Below, one piece after another: positions 45,641 through 57,320 of a stretch of 64,000 bases of DNA. The notes beneath the pieces were generated by a model that saw only the letters and a program-made list of their open reading frames with translations, was not told the origin of the DNA and searched no databases. The translations under genes and the position numbers were made by a program. Within the stretch, counting starts at the first letter, position 1. Each line of letters begins with the position of its first letter. Source of the DNA: Heterocephalus glaber (lineage: Eukaryota; Chordata; Mammalia; Rodentia; Bathyergidae); NCBI RefSeq assembly GCF_000247695.1, contig NW_004624843.1, positions 2,800,361 through 2,864,360 on the forward strand, given 5' to 3'.

Positions 45641-46789
45641 TTTATTAGCACCCTTTAAAGACAAATTACATTATAAAGCTGCTATTTTTTAAAAAAGTAA
45701 AAGTTGATAACCATGACTGTGCTATATGATTTCTACCTTTTCACATTTCTTCCCCGAATGAAAGAATTCCAGCACACTAAGAAATAAATGGCCAAATAAT
45801 AAGACTAAAATTAACTGACCTTTCATTAAGCTACATATACTGCTAATGAAGCCTTCAACATGGGTGTGGAAACTAAAGGAGCCAAAAACAAAATAATTTT
45901 CTAAGATATTCAGTGGTGGCAAAGACAAATGAAATTTACTCATGCAGTATCTTAAATCAATTACTATACTTATTAGGACTCTAGAATCACAACTTTGCAT
46001 TTAAGCAATCATTTTGTCCAACCTCGATATTGTAAAACAATAATAAAAACCCAATAGGTTTAATATTTTGCCTCCCACCTATTTACAAAATGATGGGCCC
46101 ATGAAAGAACAAGTCAAATCTCTTGAGTTCAGATTCAGTAGGTCAATTACATATGCTGTTGCTAAGACACAAGGATTTTAAACAACAGATTCAACGATTA
46201 GTTTATTAAAAAAGATGTTTTCCTTAAAGCTGTGATGTATTTTAATAATAAACACTATATTTAATGCAACCAATGTATTAAATATGCATGTGGAATTCAG
46301 CCCAAGGACAAAAATTTACATCCCCAGACACATGTAAAAAATACTTTGTCATCTGCTTTGTAAACTGGGCTGTGAGAACTCCCAGGAAAGGTTTTCTCAG
46401 ACCTGTGTTCCTTTCATGTTTCCCTATCCCTCATTCCCCAGGCTCCAGGAAACTTTGAGAAAGCACCACCATCATATGAGACAAGGCCTGAAAAGGCACA
46501 AAGGAGATAAAGAAGTAGGCAAGAAAGAAAACACTTCTCTTGCCTCCTTAGTGGGAGAAGCGGCTGAGAAGGCATGGTCACTATTGTTAATTATAAACCA
46601 ATATTTAGTCCCCTTTCTAATGATCAGCATAGGGACTGCTACTCATTATAGGGACAAATATCACCTCAGAAGCACAGACTCCTATTCCACCTTATCCTAC
46701 TTCAATCCAATTCTGCATTTTCCCAAGATTTTCAGATGATCATATTTGGAGAAGTGCTGGCTAGCCACTTCCATCAGGTACTTCAAGAC
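45641..46789. other. No recognised element
   Basis: The - frame at 45722-46000 and + frame at 46416-46739 have no known domain. The latter borders the MaLR internal sequence and might be part of it, but I see no matching motif. Confidence 0.3.
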
Positions 46790-48048
46790 GTTGTTCAATT
46801 GTCTGTTTTGTAGGGAGCTAGGTCCCCAAGGAATCTCAGGCCATGTTTACTACACTATATCAACAAGAGGTTTTAGTTGGGAACAAGGACTTGCATGGCA
46901 CTTGAATTAGAGGCCATGTGTGTTACACCCTGTCAGAAAATGTATCCTAATTTTTCCCCTGTCATAAATCTTTGTGGGAGAGTGAGATTAAGGGCAGTGG
47001 ACTAATGGATCTGGCAGAAGAAATTCCAAACCAGCCCAAAATTCAGGCTGTGGCATGGGTACTTTGGCTCCTTTTAGCCATATCTACAGAGGAAATCAGG
47101 AACAAAAGACTGATGTGAAAAGTTTTCAATTACTTCAGAAAGAAGTGTTGCAAATTCGGGGCAAAGCAAAGCATGGTTGCTGGAAACATTAGCATTGTAA
47201 AAGAGCCAAGTACTTTGCATCAGGACCAGAGGAAAGATGGCTTGAAGGTAGCTAAGGAATCATCAAGACCCCACCCTTCATAAGCTCAAGGGTGCAAAAC
47301 TCAAGCTTTCATTTGAGAAAAGTGCCTAGGCACAGTGGTTAGGGAATTGGTTCTCTGGGATTGTTTGACAGTTCTCAGTCCTTCAGGCTCTCAGAGGTCC
47401 AAGACTTTCCAGGATACTACTGGAACTCGTGGCAGACCTTGGCATCAGCCATGTGGTGCTGGTTTTTCGGGTATGCACAGTGTAAGAGTTGTGGTGTCAT
47501 GTGGGCTTCCACCCAAATTTCAAAGGAAGGCCTGGGAGTCTCCTCAATGTGCTTCTGAGAGGGCAGTGAATGAGTCTGTGGGAATGAACCCAAAGGTGAT
47601 GTGGAGATGCCAGGAAGCTGTATGGAGTCAGCCTAAGAGAGAGACCATGTAAGCAACAATGCTATATGGACAGGGTCCACCCCCTAAGCCCTTTGGAGTT
47701 CATATATCACCATGTGTTGCCCCAGGTGCTGGACATAAGAGTTACAGGACTTAATATTTGCCCTGCAGGGTTTCAATCTCTCTTTCATCCAGTTCTTTTC
47801 TATTCCCATATACCTGTCTTTTGGAATGGGAATGTTTACTGTGTGGTACTGCATGCTGGAAGTATTTAAATTTTTTTGAGTTTTACATGCGTTCCCAGCT
47901 AACAGTTTGTTTTGAGTCTCATAGGAGACATTAGACTTGGACTTCTCAGCAACGCTGGAACTGTTAAGATTTGGTAACTCTTAAGGATATACTCAATTCA
48001 TTTTGGACAATGATATGGATATGAATCTTTTGGGAACCAGGATAAGAA
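46790..48048 (+). mobile_element. MaLR internal region
   Basis: The right end (TTGTTTTGAGTCTCATAGGAGACATTAGACTTGGACTTCTC, ACTGTTAAGATTTGGTAACTC, ATGATATGGATATGAATCTTTTGGG) is the typical last part of the MaLR (MLT1/MST/ORR1) internal sequence and runs straight into the LTR at 48049. Upstream, text such as GGCAGTGGACTAATGGATCTGG and AAGAGCCAAGTACTTTGC is of the same kind, but the left boundary is uncertain. MaLR internals encode no complete retroviral protein; the + frames at 47335-47652 and 47361-47558 belong here. Confidence 0.6.
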
Positions 48049-48411
48049 TGCTCTGGTTTCAATCTAAAATGGCTCCCAAAAGTCTCATGTGTTTGGAAGG
48101 TAATTGGATCATGGGAACACTATATTCACCAGTGAATTCATCTATTGATGAATTCTTTCAGTAAAAGAATGTATTGTTAGGTATTGGGGCCTGATTGGAG
48201 TTGGGTCACTAGGTTATATTCTTGTTCCTGCTCCTCCTTTCTCTCTTTGCTTCATGGCTACCATAGAATTAACAACTTTCTTCCACCATGATGCTCCTGC
48301 CTTGAAGCCAGCCCACAATGGACTGAAACCATGAATCAAAATAAACCTCTCCTTTTTTTAAGCTGTGAATGTCAAGTATTTTGTCCCAGCCGTGAGAAAG
48401 TGACTGAGACA
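48049..48411 (+). mobile_element. MaLR 3' LTR
   Basis: Starts TGCTCTGGTTTCAATC and ends GTGACTGAGACA. Internal marks: AATTGGATCATGGGAACAC, GGGGCCTGATTGGAGTTGGG, CTTTGCTTCATGGCTACC, CCACCATGATGCTCCTGCC, CCACAATGGACTGAAACC, and the signal AATAAA at 48340-48345. It directly follows the MaLR internal part, so this is the 3' half of a provirus whose 5' LTR I could not find. Confidence 0.8.
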
Positions 48412-48430
48412 ACTCCAACTGGAAAAGAAG

Positions 48431-48830
48431 CTAAGTTACAAGAAATACCACAGTAGTTATTTGCCTCACTAAATGAACTTTCTGTCCACAGTCAGTTTCC
48501 AGGTTTCTCCTTCTCGATCTCAAACTTTTTGAGCTCCCTAGGAGCTCCTGTAGCATCTCTGTGTTTGCTCTCTGGATGTACTTCTGTGCTTTCATCCATT
48601 CAAAATAAGGAAGTTGTCCTTTCTCAGGAACACATGCCTCATCTCCTGTCAAAATCTTCACTTTTACAAGTTCAAACTGATTACAGCCACAGATGGTGCC
48701 GTTAAATAGAGTTCTTTACAGTGGACACTTAATCAAATCAGCATTCCCAATGGCAACGTCTGTCTGGTGGTAGAGCCTATCACCAGAGCTTAGTTTAGAA
48801 TTTAAAATCATGTTAGGGAGCTCTTTGTCC
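48431..48830 (-). pseudogene. Protein-like frame with one internal stop, identity unknown
   Basis: On the - strand one frame stays readable from about 48828 to the stop at 48431-48433, about 130 codons, with a single internal TAA at about 48718-48720. The translation has a balanced composition rather than the low-complexity bias of most chance frames here. A readable part is LTGDEACVPEKGQLPYFEW. The part after the stop (about 95 codons) is longer than the part before (about 36). A stop codon lies just upstream, followed by a weak splice-acceptor-like TTAG. A GTGAGG donor-like motif lies near the 3' end, so it could be an old exon; it could also be a decayed processed copy. Its 3' end lies about 20 bp from the MaLR LTR. 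I do not recognise the protein. Confidence 0.3.
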
Positions 48831-50029
48831 TAATTTTATTCCAAAGTAAAGATTGCTATGGAAACACATGTGTGGGCTTAAAAGTAGCTCATTAGAGTTT
48901 CTTTTGTCTAAATAGTAAAGAAAATGCTGGTGTCACATTAGCATTTAAATACTGCCTAGCTTGTACAGAGGAGGAAGCAGGTCCAACTTCAGCAGTTGGT
49001 GCCTGCATGGATGCTCATATTCCCCGGTTGGCAGTTGATCTACAACTCTTTCCAGCCACTGTATTGTGACAGTTTTATTAACTGCCAGCATCTCCACCAG
49101 AGGGTCAGTGTCTCAGAAAATGGGGAAAAAGAAAAAAAACTGCCATAATTCTTTGTGAGAGCCAACATTTCTGAGTAATGTTTTGCCATAGAAAGTGAGA
49201 CCCAAGGGCTCACATGTGTCTTCAGATGCTCAAAAGGTCTCAGTTATTCTTTTTTTCCTTTCATCGTTCACCTATCCAATAGAGATCTGTCTCCTATGAC
49301 GTTAAAAATATGAGCATCAGTTGCCTTAAAATTGTATAGTATTTCAGGGAAAGACACACTAAGAATTTGGTTTTAACTTTGGTTTTATACTTTACTAGCA
49401 TGTGATGAGCCTGAGGGAATTATGCCAACTGACAGCTCTATAAAAGAAAAAAAATGTTTAAACTTCGCCACATTCCCAAATAAATATAGCATCTCCACAT
49501 ACTAAAATTACTAGTCCTTCCCAGTTTTTTATTTGAAGTGGGATGGATCTGAATGATGTAGGAAGAAGTGTTTTACAGCTCAATAGAGCCCAAGTCTAGT
49601 CAATATAATAAGCTCATGCTGAAGAATTGTCGGATATATTTCCTCTCTTACCTTGTACATCTACTTGATTGTGGTCCACACCACTAGTTGTCCCTAGTGT
49701 TTCCCAAGGATGGCCAACTGAACATCAGACCCCTTTAATATGCCTTTCACCTTGGGCTGCCTTGAGCTGGCCTTTCCCTGGGAGTTCAAAACCCCTAGGA
49801 GCGTTCTGCAATATTCTTGCCCTCCAAAGGATTGCCAGGAGCCTGACAGAGATGGGAGTGCAGGAAGTAAAGCATTTGTTTTTACGTTATTACAAAAAAT
49901 CACATTGTCTTCTGTGTAGCAGTTAATATTTAGTAACAGTGCTAAGTGTTGAGCAGTTTTTAACGAGATTTAATTTTATCTCATTCTGTGACAGTCAAGT
50001 ATCCTATCACTTCCTCATTAGTTGAATCG
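48831..50029. other. No recognised element
   Basis: 49669-49926 (+) and 49694-49903 (-) are overlapping opposite frames without domains. Nothing recognised otherwise. Confidence 0.3.
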
Positions 50030-50110
50030 TTATGAACTTACTCATCTCTCTGGGTTTCAATTTCCTGTTCTGTAAAATGGGCACAAGTACAGTAGTGATG
50101 TAGAAAGAGA
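50030..50110 (+). mobile_element. MIR SINE fragment
   Basis: TGAACTTACTCATCTCTCTGGGTTTCAATTTCCTGTTCTGTAAAATGGGCACAAGTACAG matches the MIR block CTCAGTTTCCTCATCTGTAAAATGGG closely. Confidence 0.7.
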
Positions 50111-50639
50111 TCTTCCTGTGTGTAGAGCCATATTCCTCACCCGATTCCTGGCTCTCTACCCCTCATTGTGAGCTCTGGGGAAATGAGAACAGTTATACAT
50201 TTCACCTATAACATAAAAAAATTCTGTTTTGTGATAACATGAAACTATCCTATTAAATTTATATGTAAACTACTGTGTTCTTTTACTGAAAAAAGTGAGC
50301 CTCATCATTTAGACCATTTACATATATTTGCTTTAAAGTGATCCTATAATTTCTGTGCCTTTACCAAGCTCCATTGGTAGCTTGTCTTAAACTATGGACA
50401 TAAGTTTGAACGATAGAGATGTATGAAAATAAAATGCAATGATGTATAAGGAAAATCGGAAATCTGCACACAGGTCTATACCTGTCTATCTCTATTTCTG
50501 TTCCTATCTCTAGCTTTTTGTCTACCTACAACTGTGCCTTCCCTGGAGCATACAGATGCTTCTCCTATCTGGACACAGACATACCCAGCAGAGGTTTAAA
50601 CCAACAACAACATTAGATAGACAGGTCTTATCAAATGAA

Positions 50640-50965
50640 TTTTGTCTCTGGAACATTTATACGTCAAACCTCTAAGCCCTAATGTGATTGTATTTAGCTC
50701 TTTAAAGAGGTAATTAAGGTTCAATGAGGTCATGAGGGAGGGTCCCCAATCCAATAAGATTGACACCACAGACGTTCGTGCACAGAGGGGCCATGTGAGG
50801 ACACATCAAGCAGACATCCAGAGGCAAGCCAAGAAAAAGGCCTCCAAAGAACCCAGCCCTGCCAGGCCTTCATCTTGGACTCCAAACATGAGAAAATAAA
50901 TTTCTATCCTTCAAGTCACCCAATCTGTGGTGTTCTGTTATGGCAGCCCTAGGAAACTGATAGGG
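50640..50965 (+). mobile_element. MLT1-type LTR, 3' part well preserved
   Basis: Marks in order: CTAATGTGATTGTATTTAGC, CTTTAAAGAGGTAATTAAGGTTCAATGAGGTCATGAGGG, CCAATCCAATAAGATTGACACC, GGGGCCATGTGAGGACACATC, CTTCATCTTGGACTCC, ATGAGAAAATAAATTTC with AATAAA at 50895-50900, GTCACCCAATCTGTGGTGTTCTGTTATGGCAGCCCTAGG. A classic MLT1A/B layout with the first ~60 bases missing or decayed. No internal region adjoins. Confidence 0.85.
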
Positions 50966-51437
50966 TAGATTAGCATCAGTCTGGGCTAGAAGAACGACTG
51001 TGACCAGAAAGTCCTTCATTCTAGTACAAATTCTTCAGTGGCCTTGAACAAGTCTCACACACTCCTCAGTAACCGTTTTTTAAAACATAACTAACATAAT
51101 TCTGACATTTTTTCTTGCTCTCATGGTTTCGTCCTATAATAATGACAATAATAATAATAAGAGATAAACTCATCAGAGGCTTTCTTTGGGCGTGACATTC
51201 TTTCATCAGTGCAGGGTGGCACAAGGATACTGACACCGCTGCCCCCTATAGCTCTCCTTGGTGTCCAGAGGCAAGGCCTGGAACTATTCCTAAGAAAGTT
51301 AACTTCTAACAGAGAGAACAAGACCCTGAGCTCGGACAACCTACTTCTAAGGCCTTGGGACTTCATGTATTATGCAAATCTGCTTTTCTGGAAAACTTCT
51401 GATTTCTGTACTAGACCACTTTAGGTTAAAATATAGA
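50966..51437. other. Unassigned; (AAT)n short run near 51137-51160
   Basis: A short trinucleotide-like ATAATGACAATAATAATAATAAG stretch. Frames at 51121-51366 (-) and 51209-51424 (+) overlap on opposite strands. Confidence 0.35.
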
Positions 51438-51522
51438 GGGCTGGGGATTTAGCTCAGTGGTTCATGGCCTGCTGTGCAAGCGCAAGGACCCAAGTTCAAT
51501 CCCTGGTGCCAAAAAAAAAAAA
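51438..51522 (+). mobile_element. ID SINE
   Basis: GGGCTGGGGATTTAGCTCAGTGG at the start holds an intact A box (51450-51460). The B-box region reads AAGTTCAATCCC, one step off the consensus. A 12-base A tail ends it. Flanking duplication is uncertain (AAAATATAGA before, AAAAAGTAGA after). Confidence 0.9.
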
Positions 51523-53435
51523 GTAGAAACAAAGCTTTGGCAACAATAAAACTCAATAAATTCATTTCCAAAAATCATCTCTTCCAAAACAATATTTATG
51601 CATCTTTTCCAGGCTGTGACAGTTATCATTTAAGAATCTAAAATAAGTTCACATATAATTCTTTCTATATAATCCACATACAAAACCAAAGCCTCACAGC
51701 TTTTATTTCAGTGAAACCTCAAGCTGACAGTTGCATTTAGCACTTTATCTCCATCCAAACAGTGTGGGCCCTGCTGCAAATTCTACAGAAACCAGGTCCA
51801 GAGATTGCTACGAAAAAGAAAAGTTAGCCTTTACAGCCCAGGCCTCTGAAGAGCTGGTTTGGAGTAAACAAGTCATCTGACATTTTATCCGAGAAGAGCT
51901 GCTGTTCTGGTCATGACCGATAGAAAAAATAGCTTACAGTTGGTCCCATGTGAGTACACAAGCAATTAGATAACATTGTGTCACTCTGTAGTCTAGTTGA
52001 GAATGATAGAGTTAATAAATATAACAGAACGGCCAGCCAGGCTGCTCCATTTCTTTTGAGTTGTTGAATTATTTTAAATGTACAGAAAACCATTTTAATT
52101 CTGCACAGTAAAAATTTCTAACTTACCTGAAAAATGCTATTCCCTTAGCATCATTGCCTTAAAATTTGTTATTAAATTAAAAAAATACTTGCCTACTGCC
52201 TAAAAATTCAAATAGTATTATAAGACTAATAAGAAAAAGAACAAAGTAAAAAGATGAACAGCAGTCTCTTAACATAGCCAGTTTGCATTCTACTGAGGAA
52301 ATCAGCATCTAGAATTTTTCAATTAAAATCTTATGGAATCTCTTGTGTTGGGGTTAGGGATTTCATTAGAAAGAAATAATGTTCTGAGAACTGAGGTAGG
52401 ATATATGGTACATTCTGGGGTAATGAAAATCTTGAACCCCAAATGCCACCCTTGATGATTCAAGCAGTATTTTCTTTTCGGGGAACATTAGCTTCTCCTC
52501 ATCTTAACCTGGATTAAGCTCTTCTGAGGCAGTAGACTTGTAGGGGAGGACTACAATCCTCCACAAGTCCTGCCTTCACCATTATTTCCTGCTTCAAGAC
52601 TTGTAATCAGACTCAAATCCACACATGCTCCAGGAGAACAGGAATAATGTGTGAGATTACCAGAGGTCTCATGTGCCAACTGAATTTTAAATTTTTAACA
52701 ATTCATTTTGGTATAAACTTGAATGATATGTGTGGAAATGCATCCTAAAGATGATGGTTTTTTTATGGAAAATGTAAGCATTAGTATATAGCTCTGGAAT
52801 TCTGGATTCAGTGACATAACCGTGCATCCAGAAAGGAGAGACTCCATTAGCTTCTTGAAGATAGCAGTAGCCTAAATTAAATCACAAAGCCAGAGATTCC
52901 TTGGTGTACTTGATGTCCAGAAAAGTGTCTAATTCTTTAGGATAACATCTACAGGTTTAGGGTGATAAAATGTTCAAGTAATCCAGAAGATGCCTCTGTT
53001 CACCAAAGTTTGGGAAATATATTTCTGGGAGGATCATCAGAACCCATGAAAGATTTCTAATATGTGGAGCATTTAATTATGGGCCAAACCAGTGTAAAAA
53101 TATACACAGATAAGTTGGACATGGTTACTGTATCGGGACTAAAGCAATATTTAGAATAATTTGTATCACAATATTATTGGTTGTATATCTAGGATGAAAA
53201 TATATGGAGAGTCCATTAAAGTTTTATTTGACTTCTCTAAGTGAGGAACTCTACATCTGGTAATTAGAGGTCTGATTTTAATTACTACAAAAGAATCAGG
53301 GCTTTTCATCCAATTTCTAGACTTGATACAGTTTGCTGATTCAGTCTATTGAATGGGAGGCCAGGTTCCCATAAAGAAATCTCTTCATACAAGACAAAAA
53401 TTTACACTATATACTTTGTATATACTTTAAATGTT
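51523..53435. other. No recognised element
   Basis: Nearly 1.9 kb without a recognised repeat; AT-rich with one short - frame (51911-52093). Perhaps a few decayed old elements. Confidence 0.3.
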
Positions 53436-53970
53436 GCTTGTTCCCCCTAAAGCTTCACGCATTGGAAATTTGGTCCCCAATGTTGCAAAATTAAGAGTTG
53501 ATGGGACCTTTAAGAAGTGAGGCCTGTTGGGATGCAGTTAGGTCATTAGGCGATGCCACCCCTAGAAGAGATTAAAGTAGTTCTCATGTGATCCTAAGTG
53601 TTTTTTCTCATGAGAAGAAGGAGGAAGAGGAGGAGGAGAAGGAAGAGGAGGAGGAGAAGGAGAAAGAGGAAGAGGAGGAAGAGGAGGAGGAAGAGGAGGA
53701 GGAGAAGGAGGGGAGGGGGAGGAAGAAGGGAAAAAACAAACACTCTCCCGTCCCCTCCCCTCCCCTCACTCTGGCTTCCTGGCTTGTTATGTGATCTCTT
53801 CATCCTGCACAGGCTGCCTTGATGATGCCACCCATCCTTAGGCTCTCACCAGAGGCTGAGTCAATGACTGCAGTAACAGCCTTTAAAACTGCGAGCTAGA
53901 CAAACTTTTCATCTTCATTAGAAAACCAACATCATGTATTTTGTTGTAAGAATAGAAAAGGTACTAATAT
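53436..53970 (+). mobile_element. MaLR LTR split by a GA-rich tract
   Basis: The left part reads TGTTGCTTGTTCCCCCTAAAG, TGGAAATTTGGTCCCCAATG, GGGACCTTTAAGAAGTGAGGCC, CAGTTAGGTCATTAGGCGATGCCACCC, AGATTAAAGTAGTTCTCATG, a MaLR order. The right part continues with TTATGTGATCTCTTCATCC, GATGATGCCACCCATCC, CAGAGGCTGAGTCAATGAC, and ends near GTATTTTGTTGTAAGAATAG. About 126 bases of GA-rich sequence (53612-53737) sit where the LTR normally has a short A/G-rich segment. Confidence 0.65.
53612..53737. repeat. GA-rich microsatellite (GAGGAG/GAAGAG units)
   Basis: An almost pure purine run on +, mixing GAG and GAA triplets with a final GGGGAGGGGGAGG part, inside a MaLR LTR. It gives three overlapping 68-74-codon frames on both strands, which are low-complexity acidic, leucine-rich or arginine-rich artefacts. 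Long homopurine/homopyrimidine tracts can form triplex-type DNA. Confidence 0.9.
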
Positions 53971-55639
53971 ACTCACATATTTTCTTCTTACCTTTCTAAA
54001 ATAAGACCTTACTTGGGATCACTTATCAAGGCACTAAATGAAAGAAAGAAATATTTTTAAAAATTAGGGAGTGTGGTATTATTAGATGTTGTCTTTTTAC
54101 TAACACTAATTTCTAGAGACACAAAAATAATTAAGGTTCACCAGTCAATGCTGGGGTTTATGAAAGCCAACTGGTGAATCGTTTGCCTTTGGTCTATTCT
54201 GACAATGAGTCTCTTGAGCTCCTAACCCACTGTGTGACAATTTTTCTAGTCTTGGAAAACATAGTTGGAAGAGACATAACAAGCATCTAGCAGAATCCCC
54301 TGTCATTTTCCCAACATAGGGTGGAAGGACTATCAGAGGAGCAAAAGCCATGTGGAAGCCTCTAGAATTGCCTCTGCCTTCCAAAACAGTAGATCAAAAT
54401 TAAGGCCACAGTTAAGATCAAAATTAATCCTCTAGAGAGATTACAGAGATATCAGCCACATATCCATCCAATTGTTCTATTTAACCTGTGCAAAAGAGAG
54501 ACAGCTCTTGAAGCATGACAGTGATTATTATAAATTTAATCAGGCTGCAACTTCAATTGCAGATGATATTCTGAATGTAGTTTCTGTACCAGAAACGAGC
54601 AATCTAGACTCTACTGCCAGGCATGCAGCTATTGGTGGAATGAGTGACACACTACTAAACCAAGACAGAAATTCCCTTTCGCTCCTGTGCTTCAGGGGTA
54701 TATTGAGTTATTTTAAATCTACCTCTTATGTCATAGTCTAGTCCAAACTGCACTTTCCACAGATATGCTAATCCACAGCTGTTGGCATGCTGATTCAATG
54801 TGTTAGGGAGGAAGTAGAACTATCCTGAAAAAACACAGGCATACTAGAGAGTAGAAAATAAATTTAGCAAAACTTCAACAACCTGCCAGCTCAGAAAACT
54901 TTCTGGAGCTTAAGAGTTCTGAAGCAAGCTGAGATATGCCTTCCAAAACGAAGGGCAAGTTGCCACATCTGGCATCTTGTACCACAAAGAAAGAGACACA
55001 GGATCTCAAAAGCCTGTTTGAATTATGGAGCTAACATACAATCATCCAGGTTGTGGAAAAACCCATTCATTTACCAAGTATTCTGCTAAACTTCCAATTT
55101 ATAACATTTGAGTGGGGCTTAGACTGAGGCAATCCTTGTAACGGGTCCAAATGATTGTGCAAGCAGCTCTGCCACTAGTTCCACATGAGCCATTAGATTG
55201 GACAGCGCTCACTGTGCATATGGCACATGGGTAGCTGCCCTCGTCTCTTTGACCAGATGGATAAACACCTTTTGATTGCCTCACTCTCTTTTTAGTAAAC
55301 TTTCAGAAGGAAAATGAAGACATATACTCAAGTTGTCCTGTTTAAGCATAATACTCAACCAGATTATTTAAAAAGAGAGTCTATGGAAGTAAGGGACCAA
55401 GTTGAGCAGTAAAATGAACTTATCTGTATTTATTTCTACAATTCTTATAACCCTCTAAAATACTATTCAAGGTCAGTCAATGGATTAACTGATGCTACTT
55501 CTACCACTTAATGATGCTCTTGTGACAAGGATGATATATATACCTTTTCCCAATGGAAATTTTCTAGTTAGACCCTAGCTCTGGAGAACCTGACAACTAG
55601 AAATTTGGCCTCATGAGATCTAAAAATAAGTTCTATTTC
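53971..55639. other. No recognised element
   Basis: Short frames at 54145-54384 (-), 54472-54741 (+) and 55099-55284 (-) have no recognisable domains. Otherwise nothing. Confidence 0.3.
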
Positions 55640-55735
55640 TTCATTGTAAGGTCCTGGATAAATAATTTAAATTCTCTGAGAACCTCAGTTTTCTCTTATT
55701 GAGAGAACAAGTGTAGTGCTTATCTTTGCAAAGCA
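55640..55735 (+). mobile_element. MIR SINE fragment
   Basis: GTCCTGGATAAATAATTTAAATTCTCTGAGAACCTCAGTTTTCTC resembles the MIR stretch TTGGGCAAGTCACTTAACCTCTCTGAGCCTCAGTTTCCTC. Short and decayed. Confidence 0.55.
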
Positions 55736-56674
55736 GGTGCAGATCCAATATAAACAATGCATATGAAACTTCTTGAACAGACTAAACCCTGAACAAGTAG
55801 AATTTATGGGTTCTTGGAATAAATAGAAAATGGTGCACACCACCTGGTGTTGGAAAGAAAAGCTCTCTTTGGTCCCTAGCTTCACCTTCTGGGAAAGACC
55901 TAATAAAGATCAGGATGTGCAAAGCACTCCAAGCATACCATCAGTCTTTTCCATGGGATCATCGGCAGCAGCAAGAGAACCACCAACTCTTCCCAGATGA
56001 TGCACAATTGTGAAAACGACCAAAGGTCTACAAAGTTCCTGGCTTGCAAAATCTTTGCAGCTGACAGTGGTAATTGCAGAAATGAATACAAGAAAAAAGA
56101 AAAAAACCCAACAGAACAAATGCTAGGAAACCAAAAGGAATAGGTCAGCAGGTTGCCAACAAATGGAAATTTTAATATTCGAAAGTAAAGTCTTAAATAT
56201 CTACAAAAATTGCTCTCAGCTCTGACAACTACAGGAAGGAAAATAGAAAAATCACTGCCAAATTTTGTATTACAGGGGAAGTTGTGGAAAAGGCTTATGA
56301 ATATATTTTTAGCAAATTATTTTTTTTAAATGTTTGAAAAATGAAATAAGACTAGTCCATTAAAATCTATTGTTAGAAAAAACAGCTGCTGACAATTTGA
56401 TAAATTATTCATCCAAGAGTTTCAATAATCTAAAACAAATTCTCCCACATATGTTGACAGGGCATGAACTGTCTACCAAAAATGATGAAACAGAATAATT
56501 TCGGGATACTTCTGAAATGATTAGGAAATCCTTTTGTCTTCTAAAGCTCTACTTCCTCTTAATTTTAAACTAAAATTATTTGGCATTTCTGACAAGGATT
56601 TTATACAACTTTTTAAAAATATTATTCCTTAGATACAAGAGTATGATTTTAGAAGCATAGCAGAGTTTGACATG
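55736..56674. other. No recognised element
   Basis: AT-rich. The opposing frames at 55685-55885 and 55900-56119 are all on - and lack domains. Confidence 0.3.
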
Positions 56675-57085
56675 ATATATTAAAGAAGTCTTTTGTAACA
56701 GAAATAAAAAATCTGCAAGAGACAGCAGGATGTGATAGTGACAGTGCCTTCATTAAGAGTTGGAGAAAAAGAGAAAGCAGTGACTTGATGAACAGAATTG
56801 TACAGCTTGGATCCCTGCACAGGGACAAACTTCCTGTCAGATCCTTTGGACATTCTTACCACAGAAAGACATTATGCCCCAGGGCACCCCCTTTATATAC
56901 TGGACTTTACCCAGTGACTGACCAGGGGAAGAGGGGCATTAAGATTTGGCCATTTCAACCTCTACTTGGGACAACTCTGGCCAGACCGCTCTGCAAGGGT
57001 GGTCAAGGTTACTTTTATCTTCATCTCCCTACCTGCCATGGACACTCTAATAAACATCCTGCATACTAAAGTCTATCTCATGATC
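56675..57085 (+). mobile_element. LTR-like element, family unknown
   Basis: Has the layout of a retroviral LTR: a TATA-like CTTTATATAC at 56891-56900, a polyadenylation signal AATAAA at 57049-57054 with CATCCTGCATACTAAAGTC after it, and a moderately GC-rich, non-coding-like body. The + frame at 56785-57069 lies within. I cannot assign a family, and the limits are guesses. Confidence 0.4.
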
Positions 57086-57139
57086 TCTTCTCAAGAAAAC
57101 AATCTTCAACAGGGAGCAAATGGCAAAAGTTAAAATTAA

Positions 57140-57320
57140 CTTCTTCATCACTTTAGTACTCACTCTTTCTTTCAACAAACACTAATTGAGTTTCAATCAT
57201 ATGGCCAGTAAAATTGTAACTGTTCTCAAGGAAAGAAATGGAGTTTCTACCCTCAAAGGCTTTACAATGTGATGGAGAAGACTGAATTGCAATGGAAATT
57301 GTGCATTGCAATAAAATGAT
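57140..57320. mobile_element. Possible ancient mammalian repeat
   Basis: CTTTCAACAAACACTAATTGAGTTTCAATC and GTTTCTACCCTCAAAGGCTTTACAATGTGATGGAGAAGAC loosely match an old mammal-wide repeat (compare 42780-43245). Not certain. Confidence 0.35.

Noticed and set aside
53588..53822. Acidic, arginine-rich and leucine-rich frames of 68-74 codons
   Set aside because: They are translations of the GA-rich tract in three frames.
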